Part shown: positions 1 through 7,429 of the stretch, one piece after another
How positions within the stretch are numbered: the stretch's first letter is position 1
How the letters are laid out: every line of letters starts with the position of its first letter
Notes under the pieces: generated by a model
The model's input: the letters and a program-made list of their open reading frames with translations, nothing else
Databases searched by the model: none
Told to the model about the DNA's origin: nothing
Program-made: the position numbers and the translations under genes
NCBI RefSeq assembly: GCF_018131225.1
Contig: NZ_JAFCMM010000002.1
Span: 620,001 to 684,000 of the forward strand
Origin: Bradyrhizobium sp. U87765 SZCCT0048
Lineage (GTDB): Bacteria; Pseudomonadota; Alphaproteobacteria; Rhizobiales; Xanthobacteraceae
Length of the DNA stretch: 64,000 bases
Reading direction: 5' to 3'

Positions 1-59
1 CTTCAAGCACATATTTTTCTTGCAAAGACGTCATTGATGGGAAATCTTGTCGCAGATTA

Positions 60-72
60 TTTTATCGTTTCA
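60..72. promoter_or_regulatory. Possible LacI-family operator half-site
   Basis: An A/T-flanked CG-centred sequence, TTTTATCGTTTCA, lies immediately before the ribosome binding site of the LacI-type gene. LacI-family operators are usually CG-centred pseudopalindromes, and autoregulation would fit. Only one half is well formed, so this is weak. Confidence 0.2.
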
Positions 73-83
73 AAAGGACCGTG

Positions 84-1127
84 ATGGCGACGATCCGCGA
101 CGTGGCGCGACTGGCAAACGTGTCGGTGACCACCGTGTCGAACGTCATCAACAGCCCGGACAAGGTCAGCCCCGAGCTGCTCGCGCGCGTGCAGGCGGCG
201 ATCGACAAGCTCGGCTACGCTCCCCATGCAGCCGCCCGCAGCCTGCGCAAGCGCGCCAGCGGGCTGCTCGGCCTGATCGTCGGCGACATCACCAACCCGT
301 TTTTCTCCGAGCTGTTCGAGGCAGTGGAAGTCGCCGCGGCCGAGCGCGGCTTTTCCGTCATCCTCTGCAACGCGAACGAAAACCCGGAACGGGAAGAGAC
401 CCATTTGCGCATGCTGCGCACCCAGCGCATCGACGGACTGATCCTCGCACCCAGCGGCGTCGTGTCGATGAACCGCGCGGCGCTGCTGGCGGCCCTCGAA
501 ATTCCCGTGGTGCTGGTCGACCGCGCCATGGAGGGGCTCGGGTATGATGCCGTGGTGCTGGACAATCACCGCGCGGCCTATGACGCCACCAGCCATGTCA
601 TCGCCTGCGGCCACCGCCGCATCGCGCTGATCAACGGCTCGCCGACGGTGCGCACCGCCACAGACCGTCTGCAGGGCTATCGCGAGGCGCTGCTCGCCGC
701 CGGCGTCGCCTTCGACGCGGACCTTGTGCGCGACGCCGGCTTCCGCGAGCAGCCGGCCCATGAAGCGGCGCTAGCACTGTTGCGCCAGCCCGATCGCCCG
801 ACCGCGATCTTCACCACCAACAATCTCATGACCATCGGCGTGCTGCGCGCCGTCGCCGAACTCGGCCTGAGCTGCCCGGCGGACGTGTCGCTGATCGGCA
901 TCGACGACCTGCCATGGGCCGAGGCGGTATCGCCGCGCCTCACCATGGTGGCGCAGCCGGTGCGCGCCATGGGCGAGGCCGCGCTCAACCTGCTGGCACG
1001 GCGTCTCGCCGGCAGTCATGCCGGCCCCGGCACCACCGTGGTGATGGAGCCGCGCCTGATCGTGCGCAACTCCTGCGCCGCACCGGCACGCGAATCCAAC
1101 ACCCTGTCCCACAGCAAAGGCCGCTGA
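84..1127 (+). CDS. LacI-family transcriptional regulator
   Basis: A 347-residue repressor-type regulator. Residues 2-25 form the LacI helix-turn-helix, with the family signature VSVTTVSNVIN. A hinge helix follows, then a periplasmic-binding-like sugar-sensing domain with the typical LIVGDITNPFFSELF start near residue 65 and IGIDDLPWAEAVSP near the C-terminus. ATG 84 is preferred over GTG 81 because AAAGGA lies at a suitable distance upstream. The stop codon overlaps the next start (TGATG), so regulator and catabolic genes are one translationally coupled operon. It probably senses the sugar degraded by the downstream enzymes (inference); the ligand cannot be read from the sequence. Confidence 0.93.
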   Translation: MATIRDVARLANVSVTTVSNVINSPDKVSPELLARVQAAIDKLGYAPHAAARSLRKRASGLLGLIVGDITNPFFSELFEAVEVAAAERGFSVILCNANENPEREETHLRMLRTQRIDGLILAPSGVVSMNRAALLAALEIPVVLVDRAMEGLGYDAVVLDNHRAAYDATSHVIACGHRRIALINGSPTVRTATDRLQGYREALLAAGVAFDADLVRDAGFREQPAHEAALALLRQPDRPTAIFTTNNLMTIGVLRAVAELGLSCPADVSLIGIDDLPWAEAVSPRLTMVAQPVRAMGEAALNLLARRLAGSHAGPGTTVVMEPRLIVRNSCAAPARESNTLSHSKGR

Positions 1128-2569
1128 TGTCCCACGATCTCGTCACCCTCGGCGCCGTCGCCGTGCACCGCCTGCTCGCGCGCGGCGAAGTCACCTCCGC
1201 CGAGCTGGTCGAGGCCGCCGCAAAGCGCATCGCCATGGTCGAGCCCGCCGTCAACGCGCTGCCGACGCTGAGCCTGGAGCGCGCTCGTGCCCAGGCGGAG
1301 GCAGCCGACCAGGCGCGGCGCGCCGGCCGCGCGACGCTGCTCGGCGGCCTGCCGATCGTCGTCAAGGACAACAACGACGTCGCCGGTGTGCGCACCACCA
1401 GTGGCACGCCGATTTTCAGGGATCGCGTCGCCGAGGTGTCCGACCGCACCGTCGCCCGCCTCGAAGCCAACGGCGCGATCGTGCTCGGCAAATCCAACCT
1501 CTCCGAGCTCGGCGGCGCCCAGACCACCAACGCGGTCCACGGCGCGACGCGCAATCCCTACGACACGCGCCTGACCTGCGGCGGCTCGTCGGGCGGCGCG
1601 GCGGTGGCGCTCGCCACCGGCGAAGCGTGGCTCGCCCACGGCAACGATCTCGGCGGCAGCCTGCGCATCCCCGCGGCGTTCTGCAACGTCACGGGCCTGC
1701 GCCCGACGCCGGGGCGAGTGCCGCGCAAGCGCCTCGCCAATCCCTTCGACACCATGGCCGTGGAAGGGCCGATGGCGCGCGACGTCGCCGACCTTGCCCT
1801 GATGTTCGACGCCATGGTCGGCTATGACCCCGGCGACCTCCTGACATCGCCGGGCAGCGAACCGCCGTTCCGCGACGCCGCCGCGGCGCCGCTGCGGCCA
1901 GAGCGCCTCGCCGTCTCCGTCGACCTCGGGGCGTTGCCGATCGCCGCCGAGATTCGCGCGGCGATGGCCGGACTGACCGACGTGTTCGCGCGCGCCGGCG
2001 TCGCCATCACCCACGCTTCCCCGGATGTCACCGGCACCATGGACGCCTTCCTGGCGCTGCGCGGCGCGAGCTTCCTGTCTGCCTGGGACCCGTTCCTGCC
2101 GGCGCAGCATGCGCTGTTTCCGCCGCCGGTGATGGAGGACATCGAGCGCGGCCGCCATCAGGCCGGTGTCGCACTCGCAGCCGCGGAACGCACCCGCGCC
2201 GACCTCTATCGCCGCACCATCGACTTTCTCGATACCCATCGCTTCCTGGTCTGCCCGGCGACACAGGCGATGCCGTTCGATATCGGGACGCTGTACCTGC
2301 ACGAGCTCGAAGGCCGTTCGCTCTCGACCTATATCGACTGGATCGCGATCACCGCGATCTGGTCGCTGACGGGCTGCCCGGCGATCGCCATCCCGATCGG
2401 CTTCTCACAGAATGGCCTGCCGATCGGCATCCAGATCCTCGCGCACCCGCGCCGCGAGGCAGACCTGTTTCAGCTCGCCGCCTGGATCGAGCGCGAGCTG
2501 GCGCTGCCGTGCGCGCCGATCAATCCGCGCCCGACGGCGCAGCCACATGGCGGGGACTGCGTGCGGTGA
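1127..2569 (+). CDS. Amidase-signature family hydrolase
   Basis: A 480-residue enzyme of the GatA/amidase-signature family, hydrolysing an amide bond of an unknown substrate, probably in the cytoplasm (no signal peptide). The Ser-cisSer-Lys triad is visible: Lys80 in VVKDNND, Ser154/Ser155 in the glycine-rich CGGSSGG, and Ser178 in NDLGGSLR. The start overlaps the lacI-type stop (TGATG) and the stop overlaps the next gene's GTG start, so it is embedded in a sugar-oxidation operon. An amidase is not a standard member of L-fucose pathways. It may free the sugar from an amide conjugate, or act on a by-product (inference). A GatA role is unlikely because no gatB or gatC is nearby. Confidence 0.9.
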   Translation: MSHDLVTLGAVAVHRLLARGEVTSAELVEAAAKRIAMVEPAVNALPTLSLERARAQAEAADQARRAGRATLLGGLPIVVKDNNDVAGVRTTSGTPIFRDRVAEVSDRTVARLEANGAIVLGKSNLSELGGAQTTNAVHGATRNPYDTRLTCGGSSGGAAVALATGEAWLAHGNDLGGSLRIPAAFCNVTGLRPTPGRVPRKRLANPFDTMAVEGPMARDVADLALMFDAMVGYDPGDLLTSPGSEPPFRDAAAAPLRPERLAVSVDLGALPIAAEIRAAMAGLTDVFARAGVAITHASPDVTGTMDAFLALRGASFLSAWDPFLPAQHALFPPPVMEDIERGRHQAGVALAAAERTRADLYRRTIDFLDTHRFLVCPATQAMPFDIGTLYLHELEGRSLSTYIDWIAITAIWSLTGCPAIAIPIGFSQNGLPIGIQILAHPRREADLFQLAAWIERELALPCAPINPRPTAQPHGGDCVR

Positions 2570-3612
2570 CGACGCCCTCCCCACGCCCGCCGACCTCGTC
2601 CCTGCCGGTGCGCCGGCTCGGCCGCAGCCGCCTGAACGTCAGCACCATCGGCTTCGGCGCCGCGCCGATTGGCGACCTCTACGGCCACCTCGACGACGCC
2701 ACCGCCATCGCCGCGGTCAACAGCGCCTTCGACGCCGGCATGACGCTGTTCGACATGGCGCCGCTCTATGGCCACGGTCTCGCCGAGCATCGCTGCGGCA
2801 CGGCGCTGCGTCGTCATCCGCGCGACGCCTTCGTGGTCTCGACCAAGGTCGGCCGCTGGATGGATCCGACGCGCAGCTCGGGCGCCCGCTCCGGCTATAT
2901 CGGCGGCCTGCCACACGCCGCCGTGATCGACTATTCCTACGACGGCACCCTGCGCGCGTTCGAGCAATCGCTGCTGCGCACCGGCCTGCCGCGCATCGAC
3001 ATCCTGCTGATCCACGACGTCGATGTCTGGACTCATGGCAAGGACGCCATCGAGCGCCGCTTCGGCGAGGCCATGGACGGCGCCTACCGTGCGCTCGAGC
3101 GGCTGCGCGCCGAGAAGGCGATTGCCGCCATCGGTGTCGGCGTCAACGAGGCGGAGATGTGCGAGCGCTTCGCCCATGCCGGCGACTTCGATGTCATGCT
3201 GCTGGCGGGCCGCTACTCGCTGCTGGAGCAGCCGGCGCTGCACACCTTCCTGCCGACCGCCGCGCGCAAGGACATCGGGGTCATGCTCGGCGGCGTGTTC
3301 AACTCCGGCATCCTCGCCACCGGCGCGCGTCCCGGGGCGCATTACAACTACACCGAGGCGCCGCCCGCGATCATGGCGCGCGTCGCGCGCATCGAGGCGG
3401 TGTGCGACGCCCACAATGTGAAACTCGCCGATGCAGCGCTGCAGTTTCCATTGGCGCATCCCGCGATCGCGAGCGTCGTGCTCGGCGCGACATCGCCGCA
3501 GGAAGTCGAGCGCAACGTCGCGGCGCTGACACGCCCGATCCCGGCCACCCTGTGGCGCGATCTCAAGAGCGAAGGCCTGCTCGACGCCGACGTGCCGGTG
3601 CCCACGCCATGA
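2566..3612 (+). CDS. Aldo/keto reductase, L-fucose (D-threo-aldose) dehydrogenase-like
   Basis: A 348-residue NAD(P)-dependent aldo/keto reductase, probably oxidising an aldose at C1 to the lactone. The catalytic tetrad is complete: Asp63 and Tyr68 in LFDMAPLYG, Lys94 in STKVG, and His150 in LLIHDVD. The long insert between Lys94 and His150 and the overall pattern resemble D-threo-aldose 1-dehydrogenases. I chose GTG 2566 because it overlaps the amidase stop (GTGA), matching the coupled arrangement of the whole operon. An in-frame upstream start inside the amidase gene would add 19 residues that do not look conserved. The lactonase and mutarotase that follow support a sugar-oxidation role. 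Confidence 0.88.
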   Translation: MTTPSPRPPTSSLPVRRLGRSRLNVSTIGFGAAPIGDLYGHLDDATAIAAVNSAFDAGMTLFDMAPLYGHGLAEHRCGTALRRHPRDAFVVSTKVGRWMDPTRSSGARSGYIGGLPHAAVIDYSYDGTLRAFEQSLLRTGLPRIDILLIHDVDVWTHGKDAIERRFGEAMDGAYRALERLRAEKAIAAIGVGVNEAEMCERFAHAGDFDVMLLAGRYSLLEQPALHTFLPTAARKDIGVMLGGVFNSGILATGARPGAHYNYTEAPPAIMARVARIEAVCDAHNVKLADAALQFPLAHPAIASVVLGATSPQEVERNVAALTRPIPATLWRDLKSEGLLDADVPVPTP

Positions 3613-4460
3613 GCCGCATCGACGCCCATCAGCATGTCTGGCGCCTGTCACGCGGCGACTATGGCTGGCTGACGCCTGCGCTCGGGCCGATCTACCGCGA
3701 CTTCACGCCGGACGACCTCGCGCCGCATCTCGCCGCCCATGACATCGCCGCCACCATCCTGGTGCAGGCGGCGCCGACGGCGGCCGAGACAGCTTTTCTG
3801 CTCGACATCGCCAGAACGACCGACTTCGTCGCCGGCGTGGTCGGCTGGACGGATTTCGATGCGCCGGACGCTCCAGCCGCGATCGCCGGATTGGCCGCCA
3901 ATCCTCTCCTTGTGGGCCTGCGGCCGATGGTGCAGGACATCGCCGACGACGACTGGCTCGCACGTGCCGCGCTGGCATCGGCGTTCGATGCCATTGTCGC
4001 GCAGAACCTGGTGTTCGACGCGCTGCTCAAGCCGCGCCATCTGCCCCGGCTGATCGCAGCGCTCGATCGCCATCCGCAGCTCGCGGTCGTGATCGACCAT
4101 GGCGCCAAGCCCGCGATCGGCGGGGACGACGACGATGCCTGGCGCGCCGGCATCGCCGCGGCGGCACGCTATCCCAACGTCGCCTGCAAACTTTCCGGTC
4201 TCGTCACCGAAGCGCCCGCGCATTGGCAGATCGACGACCTCCGCCCTTATGTCGAATATCTGCTGACGTGCTTCGGCCCGCAGCGGCTGATCTGGGGCAG
4301 CGACTGGCCCGTCGTCACACTGGCCGCCGACTATGGCCGCTGGGTCGCGGCCGCTGAACACCTGATGGCGCCCCTCGACGACGAGGCCCGCGCCGCCGTA
4401 TTCGGCGGCAACGCGCGCCGCATCTATCTCGCCCACCGTGGAAAGCCCATCGCATGCTGA
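3609..4460 (+). CDS. Amidohydrolase-2 family lactonase (L-fuconolactonase-like)
   Basis: A 283-residue TIM-barrel amidohydrolase of the amidohydrolase-2 group. It opens with the metal-binding DAHQHVW motif at residues 5-11 and ends with IWGSDWPVV, both typical of L-fucono- and L-rhamnono-lactonases. The ATGA overlap with the preceding dehydrogenase fixes the start. In the inferred pathway it opens the sugar lactone made by the aldo/keto reductase to give the free aldonate. The aldonate dehydratase expected next is not in the window and may lie upstream of base 1 or elsewhere. Confidence 0.88.
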   Translation: MSRIDAHQHVWRLSRGDYGWLTPALGPIYRDFTPDDLAPHLAAHDIAATILVQAAPTAAETAFLLDIARTTDFVAGVVGWTDFDAPDAPAAIAGLAANPLLVGLRPMVQDIADDDWLARAALASAFDAIVAQNLVFDALLKPRHLPRLIAALDRHPQLAVVIDHGAKPAIGGDDDDAWRAGIAAAARYPNVACKLSGLVTEAPAHWQIDDLRPYVEYLLTCFGPQRLIWGSDWPVVTLAADYGRWVAAAEHLMAPLDDEARAAVFGGNARRIYLAHRGKPIAC

Positions 4461-5245
4461 AAGGGATCGATCCCCTCCTGTCGCCGGACCTGTTGTGGCT
4501 GATGGCCGCGATGGGCCATGGCGACGACCTCGCCGTGGTCGACGCCAATCATCCGGCCGAGCGCATCGCCATGGCTTCCATCAGCAAGCGCCTCGTGCGT
4601 CTGCCCGGCCTCGCACTGCCGCAGGTGATCGCCGCGATCCTCACGGTATTTCCGCTCGACACTTCGGAGCCCGATCCCGTCCGCGCGATGATCGACGTGC
4701 GCACACCTGACACACCGCCCATTCACGACGCCGCCCTCCATGAGATCAACCGCCGCGTGCAGCCACCGCTTGCGCTCGGCGCGCTGGAGCGCTTCGCGTT
4801 CTACGATCACGCCAGGTCGAGCTTCGGCGTGGTGCAGGTCGGCGATATCAGCCCGTTCGGCTGCTTCCTGCTGCGCAAGGGCACGCTCGGCTGAAGCCTC
4901 ACGCCCGCCGAAGGCGCGGCGCAGTTCGTCCTTGGCTGCCTCCAGCTTGCGGCGGCGGGTCTGCGGCAGATTATTGCCGGCACGGTTGATGTAAAATACC
5001 AGCATCGACATGGCGGAGCGATAGGGATCACTCTTGCGGCGGTGGCTGTGCTCCGCCGAACGCTTCAGCGAACGCGCGATCGCCGCCGGACTGTCGAGCG
5101 TAAATACCTTCTTCCTCAGGTCGAGCGCATCGCTGGTCGCGGTGACGCGTTGCGACCAGCGGCGGGGCGTCCTGCGTGTTCCGGCCCTTGTCCGCGCCGG
5201 CCGGTGCCGGCCCGGCTGCTTGTGCGATCCCGACGATTTCGGCAT
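4424..5245 (-). CDS. DUF3175 protein with an abnormal C-terminal extension
   Basis: The first 100 or so residues are a clear DUF3175 protein of unknown function: basic, with WSQRVTATSDALDL, SLKRSAEHSHRRKSDPYRSAMSMLVFYINRAG and a final KDELRRAFGG (shown here in separate pieces of one conserved block). ATG 5245 is preceded by GAAGGAGA. Members of the family normally stop just after the AFG motif. Here the frame stays open for about 165 more residues, all antisense to fucU. A stop (TGA) sits in the next frame directly after the conserved end, so a one-base indel or lost stop would explain the extension. The true functional product may be only about 5245-4900. Confidence 0.72.
   Translation of the reverse strand: MPKSSGSHKQPGRHRPARTRAGTRRTPRRWSQRVTATSDALDLRKKVFTLDSPAAIARSLKRSAEHSHRRKSDPYRSAMSMLVFYINRAGNNLPQTRRRKLEAAKDELRRAFGGREASAERALAQQEAAERADIADLHHAEARPGVIVEREALQRAERKRWLHAAVDLMEGGVVNGRCVRCAHVDHRADGIGLRSVERKYREDRGDHLRQCEAGQTHEALADGSHGDALGRMIGVDHGEVVAMAHRGHQPQQVRRQEGIDPFQHAMGFPRWAR
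4454..4894 (+). CDS. fucU: RbsD/FucU-family sugar mutarotase
   Basis: A 146-residue RbsD/FucU mutarotase, which interconverts the anomers of a sugar and so feeds the dehydrogenase. Family features include the N-terminal MLKGIDPLLSPDLL, the catalytic-region GHGDDLAVVDANHP, and the C-terminal FGVVQVGDISPFGCFLLRKG. It overlaps the lactonase gene by 7 bases, continuing the coupled operon. The whole gene lies antisense to the 3' part of an open DUF3175 frame on the other strand. Assignment to the family is firm; L-fucose as substrate is inferred from context. Confidence 0.9.
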   Translation: MLKGIDPLLSPDLLWLMAAMGHGDDLAVVDANHPAERIAMASISKRLVRLPGLALPQVIAAILTVFPLDTSEPDPVRAMIDVRTPDTPPIHDAALHEINRRVQPPLALGALERFAFYDHARSSFGVVQVGDISPFGCFLLRKGTLG

Positions 5246-5304
5246 GGTAGCATCTCCTTCCGCGCCTCGGCGCCGCATTCATCCCCCCTGTCCAGGACAA
5301 CGTC

Positions 5305-5787
5305 ATGAGCCTCGAATCGGTCCGCGCGTTCTTTGCCGCGAACGCCCCCGACATCACGGTGATGGAATCGCCACAGAGTTCCGCCACCGTCGCGCTTGCC
5401 GCGGAGGCCTTCGGCGTCACGCCGGACCGCATCGCCAAGACGCTGTCGCTGCGGGTCGGCGACCGCGTGATGCTGGTGGTGACCTGCGGCACGGCACGGC
5501 TCGACAACAGGAAGGCGCGTGCCGTGTTCGGCGGCAAGCCGCGCATGCTCAACGCCGAGGAAGTGGTCGCCGCCACCAGCCACCCGGTCGGCGGCGTCTG
5601 CCCGTTCGGCCTGCCGACGGCGCTGCCTGTGTATTGTAACATCTCGTTGCGCGCGTTCGACGAGGTGGTGCCGGCCGCCGGTGCCACCAACAGCGCGGTT
5701 CGGATCACTCCCGAACGCATGGCTGCATTGACCGCCGCCGAGTGGGTCGACGTCTGCGAACTGGCCCCGCCGGTCCCTGCGGGCTGA
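5305..5787 (+). CDS. YbaK/ProX-type aminoacyl-tRNA deacylase
   Basis: A 160-residue YbaK-domain protein. This family hydrolyses mischarged tRNA in trans, most often Cys-tRNA(Pro) or Ala-tRNA(Pro). The conserved lysine sits in RIAKTLSLRV near residue 45, and the HPVGGVCPFGLP loop near residue 95 is typical. It stands alone, downstream of and divergent from the DUF3175 gene. A second, more canonical YbaK lies at 52303-52776, so this copy probably has a different substrate preference (inference). Confidence 0.85.
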   Translation: MSLESVRAFFAANAPDITVMESPQSSATVALAAEAFGVTPDRIAKTLSLRVGDRVMLVVTCGTARLDNRKARAVFGGKPRMLNAEEVVAATSHPVGGVCPFGLPTALPVYCNISLRAFDEVVPAAGATNSAVRITPERMAALTAAEWVDVCELAPPVPAG

Positions 5788-5840
5788 GGCGCACGGCCGG
5801 CTCGCCCTGCGGCGAACTGCGTCGCGCCCCGCGAGCAAGC

Positions 5841-5903
5841 TCCGTGTTCTCGGAAACAAGGCCTGTGCTCTGGGAAACAAGCCCCGCGCTCTCGGAAAAA
5901 GGT
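5841..5903. repeat. Three tandem 21-bp repeats upstream of the substrate-binding protein gene
   Basis: Three imperfect 21-bp units start at 5841, 5862 and 5883. Each carries a core close to GTGYTCTCGGAAACAAG (third copy GCGCTCTCGGAAAAAGG). The period is two helical turns, which would place identical protein contacts on the same DNA face. They end about 94 bp before the start codon at 5997, consistent with an operator or activator array (inference). Confidence 0.6.
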
Positions 5904-5996
5904 CTGATCGCACAGTCCGGCAACTTTGCTGTACAACGGGGCCACGCCGCACCAGCCGGCAGCTCCAAAACCCTATCAAGAAGTCGGGAGGCATTG

Positions 5997-7187
5997 ATGA
6001 AACTGAGATTATTGACCGTTGTGGCCGCTTGCAGCCTGTTGCTCGGCGGCGCCGCGTCGGCGCAGGGCGTCAAGATCGGCATTCTGAACGACCAGTCGGG
6101 CGTCTATGCCGACTACGGCGGCAAGTGGTCGATCGAAGCCGCCAAGATGGCCATCGAAGACTTCGGCGGCGAGGTGCTCGGCCAGAAGATCGATCTCGTC
6201 TCCGCCGACCACCAGAACAAGCCCGACCTCGCGGTCAGCATCGCGCGCAAGTGGTTCGACGTCGACAAGGTCGACATGATCACCGAGCTGACCACCTCCT
6301 CGGTCGCGCTGGCAGTTCAGGACCTTGCCAAGCAGGAAAAGAAGATCGACATCGTGGTCGGCGCGGCGACTTCGCGCATCACCGGTGATGCCTGCACGCC
6401 CTACGGCTTTCACTGGTCGTTCGACACCCACGCCCTCGGCGTCGGCACCGGCGGCGCGCTGACCGAGCAGGGTGGCGACACCTGGTTCTTCCTGACCGCC
6501 GACTATGCGTTCGGCTATTCGCTGGAGCAGGATACTGCGGAGATCGTCAAGGCCAAGGGTGGCAAGGTCCTCGGTTCGGTCCGCCATCCGCTGAACTCGT
6601 CGGACTTCTCCTCGTTCCTGCTGCAGGCCCAGAGCTCCAAGGCCAAGGTCATCGGCCTCGCCAATGCCGGCCTCGACACCTCCAACTCGATCAAGCAGGC
6701 GGCCGAGTTCGGCATCGTCTCCGGCGGCCAGAAGCTCGCCGGCCTGCTGATGACGCTGGCGGAAGTCCATGGCCTCGGCCTGCAGGCGGCTCAAGGCCTC
6801 GTGCTCACCGAAGCCTTCTATTGGGATCGCGACGACAAGTCGCGCGCTTTCGGCGAGCGCTTCTTCAAGCGTACCGGCCGCATGCCCAGCATGATCCAGG
6901 CCGGCACCTATTCGGCGACGCTGCAGTACCTCAAGGCGGTGAAGGCCGCCGGCACCAAGGACAGCGACGCGGTGGCCAAGAAGCTGAAGGAGCTGCCTGT
7001 TGATGACGCCTTCGCCCAGGGCAAGGTGCAGGAGAACGGCCGCATGGTGCACGACCTCTACCTGTTCGAGGTCAAGAAGCCGTCGGAATCCAAGAAGCCG
7101 TGGGACTACTACAAGGTGCTCGCCACCGTGCCCGGCGACAAGGCGTTCCCCACCGCCAAGGACAGCGGCTGCCCGCTGACCAAGTGA
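5997..7187 (+). CDS. ABC transporter substrate-binding protein, branched-chain amino acid type
   Basis: A 396-residue periplasmic binding protein of the Peripla_BP_6/LivK type. Residues 1-22 form a signal peptide (LTVVAACSLLLGGAASAQ), and the mature protein begins with GVKIGILNDQSGVYADYGG, the usual start of this family. GGGAGG precedes ATG 5997. Such receptors normally deliver small amphipathic solutes to LivHMGF-type permeases, but no permease or ATPase genes are adjacent, so this is an orphan receptor. The 21-bp repeat array lies upstream and a strong terminator lies downstream, so it is probably a single-gene transcription unit. Confidence 0.92.
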   Translation: MKLRLLTVVAACSLLLGGAASAQGVKIGILNDQSGVYADYGGKWSIEAAKMAIEDFGGEVLGQKIDLVSADHQNKPDLAVSIARKWFDVDKVDMITELTTSSVALAVQDLAKQEKKIDIVVGAATSRITGDACTPYGFHWSFDTHALGVGTGGALTEQGGDTWFFLTADYAFGYSLEQDTAEIVKAKGGKVLGSVRHPLNSSDFSSFLLQAQSSKAKVIGLANAGLDTSNSIKQAAEFGIVSGGQKLAGLLMTLAEVHGLGLQAAQGLVLTEAFYWDRDDKSRAFGERFFKRTGRMPSMIQAGTYSATLQYLKAVKAAGTKDSDAVAKKLKELPVDDAFAQGKVQENGRMVHDLYLFEVKKPSESKKPWDYYKVLATVPGDKAFPTAKDSGCPLTK

Positions 7188-7243
7188 GCTGACGGCCGCG
7201 CACCCGCGCGACACCCGGACGCGCCGTACGGTTCGAGATCAAG

Positions 7244-7271
7244 GCGGAGGCGAAAGCCTCCGCTTTTTTTT
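7244..7271 (+). terminator. Rho-independent terminator of the substrate-binding protein gene
   Basis: An 8-bp perfect stem GCGGAGGC/GCCTCCGC with a GAAA tetraloop is followed directly by eight T residues. It ends transcription of the gene at 5997-7187. Confidence 0.93.
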
Positions 7272-7429
7272 GTTGGTTGTCGCAGATATCGGACGTCGGA
7301 AACAAAGATCGAGCAATGCGCCTCCCATGGTGAGGAAGCGCGCAAGCGCCGTCTCGAACCACGAAGCCGAGGCGCTCCGCAGAACGAGGAGCAGTGCATC
7401 GCGCCGGGACGCCAATCAAAGCCGAACGC

